64,000 nt of DNA from Bdellovibrio sp. NC01 (GTDB taxonomy: Bacteria > Bdellovibrionota > Bdellovibrionia > Bdellovibrionales > Bdellovibrionaceae): NCBI RefSeq assembly GCF_006874625.1, contig NZ_CP030034.1, positions 1,736,001 to 1,800,000 on the forward strand. Reading direction: 5' to 3'. A program made the translations under genes and the position numbers. Below are positions 25,218 through 34,651 of this stretch, in pieces. Under the pieces are notes generated by a model that was given only the letters and a program-made list of their open reading frames with translations, ran no database searches and was not told the origin of the DNA. The first letter of the stretch is position 1; every line of letters begins with the position of its first letter.

Positions 25218-28200
25218 TGAATTTACCAAGTCTATCGATTCGTAGACCGATCACGATTTTATGCGTGGTCATTTTGATGCTGATCTTGGGTACGTTTTCA
25301 CTGATTAAAATGCCAGTGGATTTGTTCCCCGATGTCACATTCCCGGTGTTGGCGATTCAAGTGATCTATCCAGGTGCCTCGCCGCTGGATTTGGAAAAAC
25401 AAGTTTCAAAACCGATTGAAGATGAATTGGGAAGTTTATCTGGTTTGAAGACGTTAACATCTTCAAACTTAGACGGTGTTGCGCAAATCGTTCTGGAATT
25501 CAACCTTGGTACCGACATCAAAGAGATGGAGCAAGAAACGCGCAATCGTATCGGCAACATCCGTCGTGATCTGCCATCCGATATCGAAGAGCCGATTGTT
25601 CGTCGTTTCGATCCTGCCGATCAGCCGATTGTGACATTGGCATTGACTTCAGATTTGCCTCCGGGTGAAGCGTATGACCTTGCCAATGAAACTGTGAAGC
25701 CGTTGTTTGACCGTCTGAAAGACGTCGGCCAAGTAGAGATTTATGGTGGTCGTAAGCAAGAAATCCATGTTCTTGTCGACAAAAACAAAATTCAAGATCG
25801 TAAGATCTCGATGCTACAAGTTTCTAAGCGTATCATTGATACGTCGAAAGATATTCCCATCGGTAAAGTTTGGAATTCAAAGGATGAAACGGCTTTGCGT
25901 ACGCGCGGGGAGTTTGAATCTTTAAAACAACTGGCTGAAGTGAATGTGAATTTCTTGGGTTCTGACCGTCCAGTTCTAGTCAGTGACATCGGTAAAGTGG
26001 TGCGCAGTCTTGAAGATGAAAAGACAGTGGGTCGTATTCAAGGTCAGAATGCGCTGTTGATGCAAATCTATAAGCAACGTGGTTCAAACACGGTGCAAGT
26101 GGCTGATGCCGTAAAAAAGAATATCGATAAAGCCAACGCCTTCTTAAAAGACAAAGGCTTGCATGGCGAAGTGAAGATGGTGCGTGATACGTCTCGTCCG
26201 ATTCGTTTGAACGTTGAAGACGTGAATGAGTCGATCATCATCGGGGTCTTGCTGTGCGTGCTTGTGGTGTTCTTCTTCTTGGGTTCGGCGCGTTCGACGT
26301 TGATCACAGGGATGGCGCTTCCGAACTCCCTTTTGGGCGGTTTCGTGATCATGTATGCGATGGGCTTTACGATCAATTTGATGACTTTGCTCGCGTTATC
26401 GTTAGCAGTGGGTCTATTGATCGACGATGCCATCGTTGTCCGTGAAAACATCTTCCGTCACTTAGAGATGGGTAAAAAACCTAAAGACGCTGCTTTGGAT
26501 GGTACAAAAGAAGTCGCGATGGCCGTTGTGGCAACGACTTTGGTTGTTATTGCAGTTTTCGGTCCGATTTCATTCTTGGGTGGTATCGTCGGTCAGTTCT
26601 TTAAACAGTTCGGTTTAACGGTCGTATTTACGATGATCATTTCGATCTTCGACGCCTTCACTGTGGCGCCAATGATGTCAGCTTACTTGGCTCATCCAGA
26701 TGAGCATAAAAAAGGTGACGGCATCGTGGGACGTATGTTGAAAGCCTTCGATAATTTCCAAACGAAGCTTGAAGATATTTACGAGCACTTGTTGAAATTT
26801 ACGTTGCGTCGTCCAAAAACGGTTTTGGCGTCAGCAGTTGTGATCTTCGTGTTGTCATTGGGAACGGTCGCTTTCATTCCAAAAACGTTCTTGCCAGCGA
26901 ATGACGCCGGCGAATTTATGGTCAGTATCGAAACGCCGGTGGGTTCTTCATTGGATGCAACAGCTGCGTTTACCGCAGAAGTTGAAAAAGTATTCGATAA
27001 AGACTCTGCTGTTGATATCGTTGTATCAACAATCGGTACGTCTAATAACGAATCGAATAAAGCAAATCTCTTCATCCGCTTGGTTGAACGTAAAAAACGT
27101 AGCATGACGACGACGGACTATAAAGAAACTGTTCGTAAGAAGCTTGCCGGGTTTAATGACCGTGCGATTGTAGCTGTTGGTGATATCGATGCCGTCGGTT
27201 CTGGACAAAAACCTTTGAATGTCAACTTCACGGGACAAAATCTGGAAGAGCTGAATGCTTACGTGCAAAAAGTTGTAGAGCGCGTGAAGAAGATTCCGGG
27301 CCTGGTGGATGTTGATACCAACTTCCGTTCTGGTAAGCCTGAATTCCACGTGATCTTCGATCGTAAAAAATCGGAAGCCTTGGGTGTGTCGACTGTTACT
27401 GCGGGGGCAGAACTTCGTAACCGCACGGAAGGTAATAACGATGCGATTTATCGTGAAAACGGTATCGATTACAAAATCCGTGTACGTTTTGAAGAAATGT
27501 TCCGTGATTTGCGCACTCAGTTCGCGACGACATTGGTTCCGAATAACAATGGTAACATGATCCCATTGCCACGTATCGCAAAGGGTGAAGAGACGAAGGG
27601 CTATTCGCAAATCAATCGTCAAAACAAAAACCGTTTCATTCAATTGTCTGCGAACTTGGCTAAGAATGGTGCTTTGGGAACGGCTTCTGCTGAAATTGAA
27701 AGAATCGTAAAGACAGAGTTGCCGCCACCTCCAGGAGTTGATTATAAATTCCAGGGTCAAGCGGATGACTTTAAAGATTTGATCAATAATATGTTGATCG
27801 CGATCTTCTTAGGCGTGACGTTCATTTACCTGGTTCTTGCAAGCCTTTATGAAAGTTTCATTACTCCATTTGCGATCTTGCTTGCGTTGCCTTTGGCAAT
27901 GACCGGTGCGTTCTTAGCATTGTTGATCTTTGGTAAGACGATCGACATCTTCTCGTTGATTGGTATCGTTTTGCTGTTAGGGGTTGTGGCGAAGAACTCG
28001 ATCCTGCTTGTGGATTACACGAATCATCTTTTGCATGAAGGTTTGGAGCGTAATGCGGCGTTGTTGAAAGCCTGCCGTACACGTCTTCGTCCGATCTTGA
28101 TGACGTCGTTAGCATTGATTGCCGGTATGATTCCAATCGCAATCGGTTTGAATGAAGCTTCTGCGATGAGAACATCCATGGGTATCGCGATTATCGGTGG

Positions 28201-28321
28201 TTTGATCAGCTCGACGTTATTAACGTTGGTGGTGGTTCCTGCCGCATTTGGTTTCATTGATGACTTCAGAACTTGGGTCCGTAAGTGGTTAGCTAAAATC
28301 AGCGGATATCAATCGCACTAA
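25217..28321 (+). CDS. RND-family inner membrane efflux pump
   Basis: 1034-residue proton-driven transporter of the AcrB/MdtB type with twelve transmembrane helices and two large periplasmic loops. Start SIRRPITILCVVILML and KMPVDLFPDV are typical. The proton-relay residues are present: D403 and D404 in GLLIDDAIVVREN (helix 4) and the helix-10 Lys in GVVAKNSILLVDY. Length and motifs place it in the hydrophobe/amphiphile efflux group; substrate unknown. It is coupled to a TolC-like gene upstream and closed by a strong terminator, with no membrane-fusion (adaptor) gene in the operon. Confidence 0.92.
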   Translation: MNLPSLSIRRPITILCVVILMLILGTFSLIKMPVDLFPDVTFPVLAIQVIYPGASPLDLEKQVSKPIEDELGSLSGLKTLTSSNLDGVAQIVLEFNLGTDIKEMEQETRNRIGNIRRDLPSDIEEPIVRRFDPADQPIVTLALTSDLPPGEAYDLANETVKPLFDRLKDVGQVEIYGGRKQEIHVLVDKNKIQDRKISMLQVSKRIIDTSKDIPIGKVWNSKDETALRTRGEFESLKQLAEVNVNFLGSDRPVLVSDIGKVVRSLEDEKTVGRIQGQNALLMQIYKQRGSNTVQVADAVKKNIDKANAFLKDKGLHGEVKMVRDTSRPIRLNVEDVNESIIIGVLLCVLVVFFFLGSARSTLITGMALPNSLLGGFVIMYAMGFTINLMTLLALSLAVGLLIDDAIVVRENIFRHLEMGKKPKDAALDGTKEVAMAVVATTLVVIAVFGPISFLGGIVGQFFKQFGLTVVFTMIISIFDAFTVAPMMSAYLAHPDEHKKGDGIVGRMLKAFDNFQTKLEDIYEHLLKFTLRRPKTVLASAVVIFVLSLGTVAFIPKTFLPANDAGEFMVSIETPVGSSLDATAAFTAEVEKVFDKDSAVDIVVSTIGTSNNESNKANLFIRLVERKKRSMTTTDYKETVRKKLAGFNDRAIVAVGDIDAVGSGQKPLNVNFTGQNLEELNAYVQKVVERVKKIPGLVDVDTNFRSGKPEFHVIFDRKKSEALGVSTVTAGAELRNRTEGNNDAIYRENGIDYKIRVRFEEMFRDLRTQFATTLVPNNNGNMIPLPRIAKGEETKGYSQINRQNKNRFIQLSANLAKNGALGTASAEIERIVKTELPPPPGVDYKFQGQADDFKDLINNMLIAIFLGVTFIYLVLASLYESFITPFAILLALPLAMTGAFLALLIFGKTIDIFSLIGIVLLLGVVAKNSILLVDYTNHLLHEGLERNAALLKACRTRLRPILMTSLALIAGMIPIAIGLNEASAMRTSMGIAIIGGLISSTLLTLVVVPAAFGFIDDFRTWVRKWLAKISGYQSH
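25792..25797 (+). other. Note: no separate feature inside RND gene
   Basis: Placeholder position inside the RND gene; nothing beyond the coding sequence is supported here. Confidence 0.05.
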
Positions 28322-28324
28322 AAG

Positions 28325-28350
28325 AAAAAGCCCTCTTCGGAGGGCTTTTT
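28325..28350 (+). terminator. Strong bidirectional terminator with UUCG loop
   Basis: Perfect 11-bp stem AAAAAGCCCTC/GAGGGCTTTTT closing a TTCG tetraloop. It ends the RND operon and, read on the other strand, can end the convergent selO gene (stop at 28400). Confidence 0.92.
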
Positions 28351-28399
28351 TGTTTTTGAAGAAATAGACGGTTTTTTGTCGTCAAAGGTAACGGTGATT

Positions 28400-29809
28400 T
28401 TAATAAACTCCACGGAATGAACGAATTTCTTTTAGTTTATCTTCAAAGAGTGACCAGTCGTCTTTTTCAGCGATGGGTGCCCAGATCGATTCCAATTCGT
28501 CGATTAATAGCGAACAGCATTTTGTGCGAGTGAAGTAGGGGTGTTGTTCGTTTTCTTCGTTGGCGATTTCGAAACAATCTAGCGTTTCTTTTAATTTTGC
28601 AAATGACGGGTGAGTGTAAGCTTGCGCTTGGACGGAACGCGCTAGGCGTTCTGCTTTGGCTCCCGAGTGCAAATCAAAGAACGTTTGTTCATACAAAGGT
28701 TTTGCTTCATCCATAAACTGGAAGAAGTGCATCACCAGCTCTTCATTTAATTCGCCAGCGGCGGCCTCGTCTAATAAAGGATTGCGCAGATTCAAGCGCG
28801 ATAATAATTTCGCGCGCATTTGGATGTTGAATTCATCGCCGAAGTCTTCAAGCAATTCTTCGTAAGGAGGTTCAGGGAAGGCAACTTTCAGTGAGCCACC
28901 CAATTGATGTAAATTCCAATACACCGCAGGCGGCTGACGCCCAAAAGCGTACAGACCTGAATTGTCGAAATAGGCGGCCGTAAATGTTGGATCGTAAGTT
29001 GGTAAGAAACGATAAGGTCCATAGTCGAAACTTTCGCCCGTGATGTTCATGTTGTCAGTATTTAAAACTCCGTGAACGAAGCCACCGACAATCCATTCAG
29101 CGACAGTCTTTGCAATATTTCGCGCAACTTTTTGTAGGAATAAAGCAGCTTGCTCTGATTCTTCGTGGTTTGCAATTTCGGGATAATAATGACGAATGCA
29201 ATACGCCATTAATTTTTTAATATTTTCCGTCTGATTGTAGAAAGCCAAGCGTTGAAAAGTTCCAAAGCGAATATGACTGTGAGACATTCGCACCAGCACT
29301 CCCGCACGAGTCGGTGATGGTTCATCATGACGATCAAGACTTTCGCCAGTTTCGAATACAGAAAAAGTTTTGCTGGTGTTGACGCCAAGAGATTCTAAAA
29401 GTTCCGTAGCAAGAATTTCGCGGAAAGCACCTTTTAAAGTCAGTCGTCCATCACCACGACGTGAATAAGGAGTTTGCCCACTGCCTTTTGTGCCAAGGTC
29501 ATAAAGCTTGTTGTCGCCGTAAGCTTGGGCGAACAAGAAGCCGCGACCATCACCGAGGTCAGGGTTGTAATGACGGAATTGGTGGCCGTGGTAGCGCAAA
29601 GCCAAGGGCTTTTGAATGTTGTTGGGAAGAGTTTTAAATTGCGCAAAGTGCTCAAACCACTCCACGTCAGAGAGTTGCTCAAGGCCAATTACTTTTGCGG
29701 CCTGATTATTCCTATAACGCAGTTTAAGCGCAGGGAAGACGGCAGCATCAACTTCGTCATAGAAGTCAGAACCTAATTCATATATGGGAGGAGTTTTCAC
29801 TTGTGACAC
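28400..29809 (-). CDS. selO: SelO (YdiU) protein adenylyltransferase
   Basis: 469-residue pseudokinase-fold enzyme that attaches AMP to protein Ser/Thr/Tyr residues, in bacteria linked to oxidative-stress defence. Family blocks are RYHGHQFRHYNPDLGDGRG, DLGTKGSGQTPYSRRGDGRLTLKGA, VGGFVHGVLNTDNMNITGESFDYGP (with the DNM metal Asn-Asp region), and PAVYWNLHQLG. Many SelO proteins end in a Cys-x-Sec/Cys motif; this one ends FRGVY without it. Start is GTG at 29809 or the in-frame GTG at 29800. The gene is divergent from the MerC-domain gene. Confidence 0.93.
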   Translation of the reverse strand: MSQVKTPPIYELGSDFYDEVDAAVFPALKLRYRNNQAAKVIGLEQLSDVEWFEHFAQFKTLPNNIQKPLALRYHGHQFRHYNPDLGDGRGFLFAQAYGDNKLYDLGTKGSGQTPYSRRGDGRLTLKGAFREILATELLESLGVNTSKTFSVFETGESLDRHDEPSPTRAGVLVRMSHSHIRFGTFQRLAFYNQTENIKKLMAYCIRHYYPEIANHEESEQAALFLQKVARNIAKTVAEWIVGGFVHGVLNTDNMNITGESFDYGPYRFLPTYDPTFTAAYFDNSGLYAFGRQPPAVYWNLHQLGGSLKVAFPEPPYEELLEDFGDEFNIQMRAKLLSRLNLRNPLLDEAAAGELNEELVMHFFQFMDEAKPLYEQTFFDLHSGAKAERLARSVQAQAYTHPSFAKLKETLDCFEIANEENEQHPYFTRTKCCSLLIDELESIWAPIAEKDDWSLFEDKLKEIRSFRGVY

Positions 29810-29895
29810 CCTTATTTTATGAGCCGATTCCTTTAGAAACGCAAGGCCGCTCGCGAAGTCTAGTTGACAGTGACTTGCATTTAGGAGACAACAGA

Positions 29896-30345
29896 GTGCT
29901 CGAGGTGCCTGTGGAAGATGCTAAACACTGTTGTGAAGTAAACCATGCTGAACACGATCAATTCGTGGAGCAGACGGATCGCTGGGATAAACTGGGCATC
30001 ACTCTGTCTACGATTTGCGCTATTCACTGTGTGATCACACCGTTCTTGGCGTTAGCAGTTCCTGTGTTAGGTGAAACTTTTGAACAGCCATGGGTGCATT
30101 TGGTAATGGCTGTGTTTGTTGTGCCGACGGGTCTTTATGCGTTTTTCTCTGGCTATCAACATCACAAACAAAAGGGCCTGGTGGCCCTTGGTGTGCTTGG
30201 TATTATTTTGATCGCAATTGGTTTGCTTGCCCCGATCTCAGGGCTCAATCTCTTCGGGCATGACGTTATTACTATTATCGGTAGTGCTGCCCTTATTGTT
30301 GCCCACGTTTTGAACCGTAGGGCTTGTCACTGCGACAGGCATTAA
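29896..30345 (+). CDS. MerC-domain membrane protein
   Basis: 149 residues from GTG 29896, which has TAGGAGA 7 nt upstream. A GTG at 29803 would add 31 residues and overlap selO, and has no ribosome-binding site. Four transmembrane helices follow a short His/Cys-containing N-terminus (HCCEVNHAEH). The first helix has CAIHC, the vicinal Cys pattern of MerC mercury transporters, and the C-terminus is RRACHCDRH. No other mer genes are present, so the family role in Hg uptake cannot simply be transferred; transport or sensing of another soft metal is possible. The last 108 nt overlap the convergent L,D-transpeptidase gene. Confidence 0.78.
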   Translation: MLEVPVEDAKHCCEVNHAEHDQFVEQTDRWDKLGITLSTICAIHCVITPFLALAVPVLGETFEQPWVHLVMAVFVVPTGLYAFFSGYQHHKQKGLVALGVLGIILIAIGLLAPISGLNLFGHDVITIIGSAALIVAHVLNRRACHCDRH

Positions 30346-31008
30346 GTCTTTGTGGTAAGCATAAACAACAGCGCCGTCTTTTAAGAGTGGAATCAATTTC
30401 TTAATGATCTGCTGAGAGACGGCGGGACAACCCCAGCTTCTTCCCATACGGCCGTATTTATCTAAGAAATCCATCGAAACATAAGTAGCCCCGTGCATGA
30501 CGATGGCGCGCTCAAACGCACGGTCGTTCGATTTTTCCAAACCATACAGATACAAAGATTCGCCATGTTTGCCGACGTAAGATCCGCCGGTTAGATACAA
30601 ACCTAAAGAGGATTTGCGCGAATCCGGGATGTTTGAAAACTTCTCGGCATCATCATCGCCGGTGTTTACTCCGTGCGCGACATAGAATTTTTCAACAGCG
30701 CCGGTATTAAGATTCAAAAGATAAAGACGACGAGACGACGAAGGTTTTGTGAAGTCGATGATGACCGCGTAGTTTTTGTTCGTGATTTCTTTTGTGACTA
30801 AGCGTTCGTCGGCACGAACTTTAAATTCTTTTTCAGAATTCAAATCTAGAAATTCAAATGTGCGCTGTAAGGCGGGCGTGGGGACTCCGGCTTTTCTGTA
30901 GAGATCGTAAAGCAAAACGCCTTTTGATTTTCGCGTGTAGAAAGAAGAGCCTGCGTAAACAGGTTGAGCGATAAAGGCAAGCGCTGCCAGGCCGTATAGT
31001 GGTTTCAT
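30238..31008 (-). CDS. Secreted L,D-transpeptidase catalytic-domain (YkuD_2-type) protein
   Basis: 256 residues with a signal peptide (about 1-19, ending VYAG). The domain shows HGVNTGDDDAEKFSNIP, SSLGLYLTGG and the catalytic VMHGATYVS...SWGCPAVS block, where the Cys attacks peptidoglycan stem peptides to form or remodel 3-3 cross-links or anchors. This is the YkuD-like-2 subfamily, often annotated murein L,D-transpeptidase catalytic domain family. The C-terminal tail of about 35 residues, rich in Asn/Ser, is encoded antisense to the end of the MerC gene. Confidence 0.85.
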   Translation of the reverse strand: MKPLYGLAALAFIAQPVYAGSSFYTRKSKGVLLYDLYRKAGVPTPALQRTFEFLDLNSEKEFKVRADERLVTKEITNKNYAVIIDFTKPSSSRRLYLLNLNTGAVEKFYVAHGVNTGDDDAEKFSNIPDSRKSSLGLYLTGGSYVGKHGESLYLYGLEKSNDRAFERAIVMHGATYVSMDFLDKYGRMGRSWGCPAVSQQIIKKLIPLLKDGAVVYAYHKDLMPVAVTSPTVQNVGNNKGSTTDNSNNVMPEEIEP

Positions 31009-31177
31009 TCTTCACCCCCCGATGAAGCAAATTTTCAGATGCAACCTTTGCGGAAATTCAAACTGTGTGCCGCGAAAAACGCGGCTGGAGGTGCAACAAT
31101 TTGTTTCTGAGGTGAAATGAAGTGCTGCAGTGACGGCGATTTTTTGAACAATTCGGTAGTTTTTTCAAAAAATCTAA

Positions 31178-31205
31178 TTGAAAACCAAATGAAAGGGCGT
31201 AGTAT
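31178..31205 (+). promoter_or_regulatory. Sigma-70-like promoter for the HiPIP gene
   Basis: TTGAAA at 31178-31183 and TAGTAT at 31200-31205, 16 nt apart, about 30 nt before the HiPIP start. Spacing and near-consensus boxes in an AT-rich stretch support it; no experimental data. Confidence 0.45.
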
Positions 31206-31236
31206 CGGGACATAAATTCAAATTTTGGAGGCATCT

Positions 31237-31617
31237 ATGATCGATAACAAAATGAATCGTCGCGGTTTCTTTAAAGCTCTTGCTTCAGTAGTAGGAGTGG
31301 CAGCAGTCGCACCAACAGTATTGAATACAGTTTTCTCTTCACAAGCTAACGCTCAAGAAAAAAGACGTGGTTCAGCTCCAGCAGCTGGCGGCGCCGCTAT
31401 GCCAATGGTTGATCCAAACGACGCTGTAGCAAAAGCAGTAAAATACGTTGAAGATCACAACAAATCTCCAGAAGCAAAAGGCAACCACTGCGGTACTTGC
31501 GGCTTCTACGCTAAAAAAGAAACTCGTAACGGCAAAGAAGTTGGCACATGCACAATCTTCGCAGGTAAGCTTGTTTACAACAACGCTTGGTGCGGATCTT
31601 GGAATAAAAAAGCCTAA
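31237..31617 (+). CDS. Tat-exported high-potential iron-sulfur protein (HiPIP)
   Basis: 126 residues from ATG 31237 with GGAGG 5 nt upstream. The signal NRRGFFKAL is a twin-arginine motif followed by a hydrophobic stretch, so the protein is exported folded. The mature domain has Cys at about 85, 88, 105 and 119 in HCGTCGFYAKKE, GTCTIFAGK and NAWCGSW, the canonical HiPIP ligands for one 4Fe-4S cluster. It would serve as a periplasmic one-electron carrier. Partner complex unknown; no redox enzyme genes flank it. Monocistronic between promoter and terminator. Confidence 0.92.
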   Translation: MIDNKMNRRGFFKALASVVGVAAVAPTVLNTVFSSQANAQEKRRGSAPAAGGAAMPMVDPNDAVAKAVKYVEDHNKSPEAKGNHCGTCGFYAKKETRNGKEVGTCTIFAGKLVYNNAWCGSWNKKA

Positions 31618-31648
31618 CGGCTACGCTGGAGTTATCTCCAAACACAAA

Positions 31649-31674
31649 AAAGGAGCCATTCGGCTCCTTTTTTG
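31649..31674 (+). terminator. Rho-independent terminator, usable in both directions
   Basis: Perfect 9-bp AAAGGAGCC/GGCTCCTTT stem with ATTC loop and T-tract. Lies between the HiPIP gene and the convergent acyl-CoA ligase. Confidence 0.9.
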
Positions 31675-31698
31675 TTTTCATCTTACTAAGTTTTCTTA

Positions 31699-33366
31699 TT
31701 AAGCCGGATTCTCTCTCAAAGCACGGCGCAGAATTTTTCCAACATTCGTCTTAGGCAATTCAGTTCTGAACTCCACCAATCTTGGAATTTTATAATTCGT
31801 CAAACTCTTACGAGCGTGAGCGATCACATCTTCTGCGGTTAAATTCTGATCGCGTTTTACGATCACAACTTTTACGATCTCGCCGGAGTGAGTATCAGGA
31901 ACACCAATCGCAGCAACTTCAAGAACGCCTGGGTGTGAAGCAATCGCTTCTTCGACTTCATTCGGATAAACGTTGAAGCCAGAAACCAAGATCATATCCT
32001 TTTTGCGATCGACGATTTTAAAGAAACCATCAGCATCGACAGTCGCGATGTCACCCGTGCGCAACCAACCATCCGCCGTCATCACTTTTTCAGTTTCGTC
32101 GGGACGATTCCAGTAGCCCTTCATGACTTGAGGACCTTTCGCGCAAAGTTCACCAGCTTCGCCCATCGCCACTTCTTGATCGTTGTCGTTCAAAAGTTTT
32201 ACGTCGGTGCTTGGAACGGGAAGGCCGATCGTGCCGACTCTGTCCGTGCCATCAATAGGGTTGCACGAAACGACCGGAGACGCCTCTGTCAGGCCATAAC
32301 CTTCAACGATTACGGACTTTGTAAGCTCCATCCATTTTTCAGCAACCGGGCGTTGTAAAGTCATGGCGCCTGCAACGCTGATTTTCACTCTGCTAAAATC
32401 GATAGTTACAAATTCTGGATTGTTCATCAAAGCATTGAAAAGCGTGTTCACGCCCGCAAGAGCTGTGAACGGCGTTTTTTTAAGTTCTTTGATGAAGCCA
32501 GGAATATCTTTTGGATTTGTGATCAAAATATTTTCAGCGCCGTACTTCAAGAACGCTAAGCAATTCAAAGTTAAAGCGAAGATGTGGTAAAGCGGTAAAG
32601 CAGCGATTGCGACTTCTTGGCCTTCAACCAATTTTGGCGACATCCACCAGCGAATTTGCAACATATTCGCAAGAACATTTCGGTGAGTTAACATCGCGCC
32701 CTTGGCAACACCTGTCGTACCACCTGTGTACTGAAGGAAGGCAAGGTCATCGTGATTTGTTTTTACTTTTTCAACGGGTCTCATCGCGCCCAACTCGAGA
32801 GCTTGGCGGAATGTGTAGGCGTTTGGAATGTGGTAAGGGGGAACCATCTTCTTGATGTATTTCACAACCGAATTCACGAGAATTCTTTTTGGAGTTGGGA
32901 AAAGATCCGCAAGCTCTGTGATCACAACACTTTCAATCGCTGTGTCCTTGATGATTTGTTCAAGGTGGGAAGCAAAGTTCGCCATGATAACAATGGCTTT
33001 AGCACCAGAGTCTTTGAATTGGTGTTGCATCTCTTTCGCTGTGTAAAGCGGATTTGTGTTAACAATCGTCAGACCAACGCGCAAAGCGGCGAAAGCAACA
33101 ACTGGGAATTGCAACAAGTTCGGCATTTGAATCGCAATGCGATCGCCTTTTTTAAGTTTTAATTCGTGTTGCAGGAAAGAAGCGAAGTCATTCACTTTCT
33201 GGTCAAGCTGACTAAAAGTGAGACTCACGCCCATGTTCGTGAAAGCTTTTTTGTTCGCGAATTTGCGAATAGACTCATCATAGATGTCAGTCAGGGATTC
33301 GTACTGGCTCAAATCAATCTCTGCAGGAATGCCTTTAGGGTAGTTTTTAAGCCAAATCTTTTCCAT
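31699..33366 (-). CDS. fadD: Long-chain fatty acid-CoA ligase
   Basis: 555 residues from ATG 33366, which has GGAGG just upstream. Adenylate-forming enzyme that activates long-chain fatty acids to acyl-CoA. Motifs are the P-loop TGGTTGVAKGAM, GYGLTEASPV, WLRTGDIATVDADGF and the hinge DRKKDMILVSGFNVYPNEVEE, which is the FadD-type fatty-acid signature segment. C-terminal catalytic Lys in TNVGKILRR. The start of the protein (KNYPKGIPAEIDL) also matches FadD. Likely used to burn or reuse prey lipids. Monocistronic. Confidence 0.93.
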   Translation of the reverse strand: MEKIWLKNYPKGIPAEIDLSQYESLTDIYDESIRKFANKKAFTNMGVSLTFSQLDQKVNDFASFLQHELKLKKGDRIAIQMPNLLQFPVVAFAALRVGLTIVNTNPLYTAKEMQHQFKDSGAKAIVIMANFASHLEQIIKDTAIESVVITELADLFPTPKRILVNSVVKYIKKMVPPYHIPNAYTFRQALELGAMRPVEKVKTNHDDLAFLQYTGGTTGVAKGAMLTHRNVLANMLQIRWWMSPKLVEGQEVAIAALPLYHIFALTLNCLAFLKYGAENILITNPKDIPGFIKELKKTPFTALAGVNTLFNALMNNPEFVTIDFSRVKISVAGAMTLQRPVAEKWMELTKSVIVEGYGLTEASPVVSCNPIDGTDRVGTIGLPVPSTDVKLLNDNDQEVAMGEAGELCAKGPQVMKGYWNRPDETEKVMTADGWLRTGDIATVDADGFFKIVDRKKDMILVSGFNVYPNEVEEAIASHPGVLEVAAIGVPDTHSGEIVKVVIVKRDQNLTAEDVIAHARKSLTNYKIPRLVEFRTELPKTNVGKILRRALRENPA

Positions 33367-33466
33367 GATGTCCTCCAAGGTGCTTCAAGCTCAATCCTAG
33401 AGTAAGTATTCAGTCGCGGTAAAGGAAATTCTTGAGTTAAATCCAGGTCTTTGTAAGACTCTTTGT

Positions 33467-34651
33467 ATGAGATGGATGGGTCGCTTGAGTATTTTTGCTG
33501 CACTTTTGCTAACAGCTTGCTTCGGTAAGAAGGAAGCTGCTGCGCCATCAGAACCTCCTGCGGTCGAGGCGAAGGTTTCTGCTCCGAAAAAACAGGACGC
33601 AGCAGCGACAAATAAGGATAAAGATCTAGGAAAAATCACGCGCTATTTCTCGCAAGCAGACGGAATTCACCGCGAAGCTTGGTGGGTCTTAACATCTGAA
33701 AAGAAACCGATGCAGAAAACTCCTTTCGGAAAAGTCGAAAGAGCTTTGCTGGCCTCTGAAAATATCAAATTGCCGAATAAATCCATTTTTCGTTGTGACC
33801 GTTACGTTGTTACGCGCAAAATTTTGAATCCCACGGGTTATCCGCAAAGTGCCGAAGTTTTAGAAAAGTGCAGTGAAAAACAAGCCGGTAAAAAAATTGC
33901 GGATCTTAACATTCCCAATGTCAACGAAGTCAGTGTGACGTTTTACCCGGATAACTTGGAAGAGATTCTGGGGCTTGGTCCCAGTATCTTGAATAAGCGC
34001 ATTGAATGTACTTTGAAAGCGAACGATTCTGAAGCACTGACATCGTTGCAGTGTAAGAACTGGGCAGAGGATCGTACCAAAGAACAGATGATTCGTCTGG
34101 ATACTTATGACTACGCCAAAGAAGGTAAAAATCTTTTAAAGTTGCGTGGCAAAGTTTTCGAAAATCTTTCTGACATTCGCAAGATTGAAGCGGATGTGCC
34201 GATGCAAGGTAAAATTCAAGTCGTTGAGACAGAGTTGTATGCACCGGTCGTAAAAGAAAAACCGGAAGATAAAAAGAAAAAAGAAGAAGGCTCGGCGGTC
34301 AGCGGTGTTCCTAGTAAATCGGAGGGCGCTCCAGATACACCTGCGATTGATCCTGATATTCAACGCGCTCAAGGTCATGGTGATCAAGTGCCGGCAGCGC
34401 CGCAAGTTTTATTGCCACCAGATCAGCAAGAGCCGCAAGCACAAACACCCGCTGCGGCGGCAAGCAGTCAGGGTTGGCCTTTGGATGAAAATGGCAACCC
34501 GATCACTCCAGAAAACTTGCCACCTGAGCAGCAACAACAGTTGATGGAACAACAACAGCAGCAGCAAGAGATGCGCGAAAATCCTGCGCCGATTGCAAAT
34601 CCGAATATACAACCTCCACCGCAAGCACCGGGAGCACCACATGGCCGCTAA
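33467..34651 (+). CDS. Lipoprotein of unknown function with Pro/Gln-rich tail
   Basis: 394 residues. Lipoprotein signal with lipobox LLTAC (Cys about 18). A charged linker leads to a central globular region (about 55-260) with several Cys (FRCDRYV, LEKCSEK, ECTLKA, LQCKNWA), possibly disulfide-bonded. The last 120 residues are low-complexity, rich in Pro, Gln and Ala, with runs of Gln. The tail may reach through peptidoglycan or the surface; that is inference. No family recognised. Overlaps the following bcp start by 11 nt, which suggests co-expression. Confidence 0.65.
   Translation: MRWMGRLSIFAALLLTACFGKKEAAAPSEPPAVEAKVSAPKKQDAAATNKDKDLGKITRYFSQADGIHREAWWVLTSEKKPMQKTPFGKVERALLASENIKLPNKSIFRCDRYVVTRKILNPTGYPQSAEVLEKCSEKQAGKKIADLNIPNVNEVSVTFYPDNLEEILGLGPSILNKRIECTLKANDSEALTSLQCKNWAEDRTKEQMIRLDTYDYAKEGKNLLKLRGKVFENLSDIRKIEADVPMQGKIQVVETELYAPVVKEKPEDKKKKEEGSAVSGVPSKSEGAPDTPAIDPDIQRAQGHGDQVPAAPQVLLPPDQQEPQAQTPAAAASSQGWPLDENGNPITPENLPPEQQQQLMEQQQQQQEMRENPAPIANPNIQPPPQAPGAPHGR

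Noticed and set aside
25792-25797. Any separate element inside the RND gene
   Set aside because: The entry of this position in the feature list carries no biological claim; only the coding sequence is supported there.
27026-27760. 244-codon antisense frame in the RND gene
   Set aside because: It is a shadow of a highly conserved coding sequence with no start signals or recognisable domain.
29864-29869. TTGACA upstream of the MerC-domain gene as a promoter -35
   Set aside because: No acceptable -10 box at 16-18 nt spacing; the expected position falls on the ribosome-binding site.
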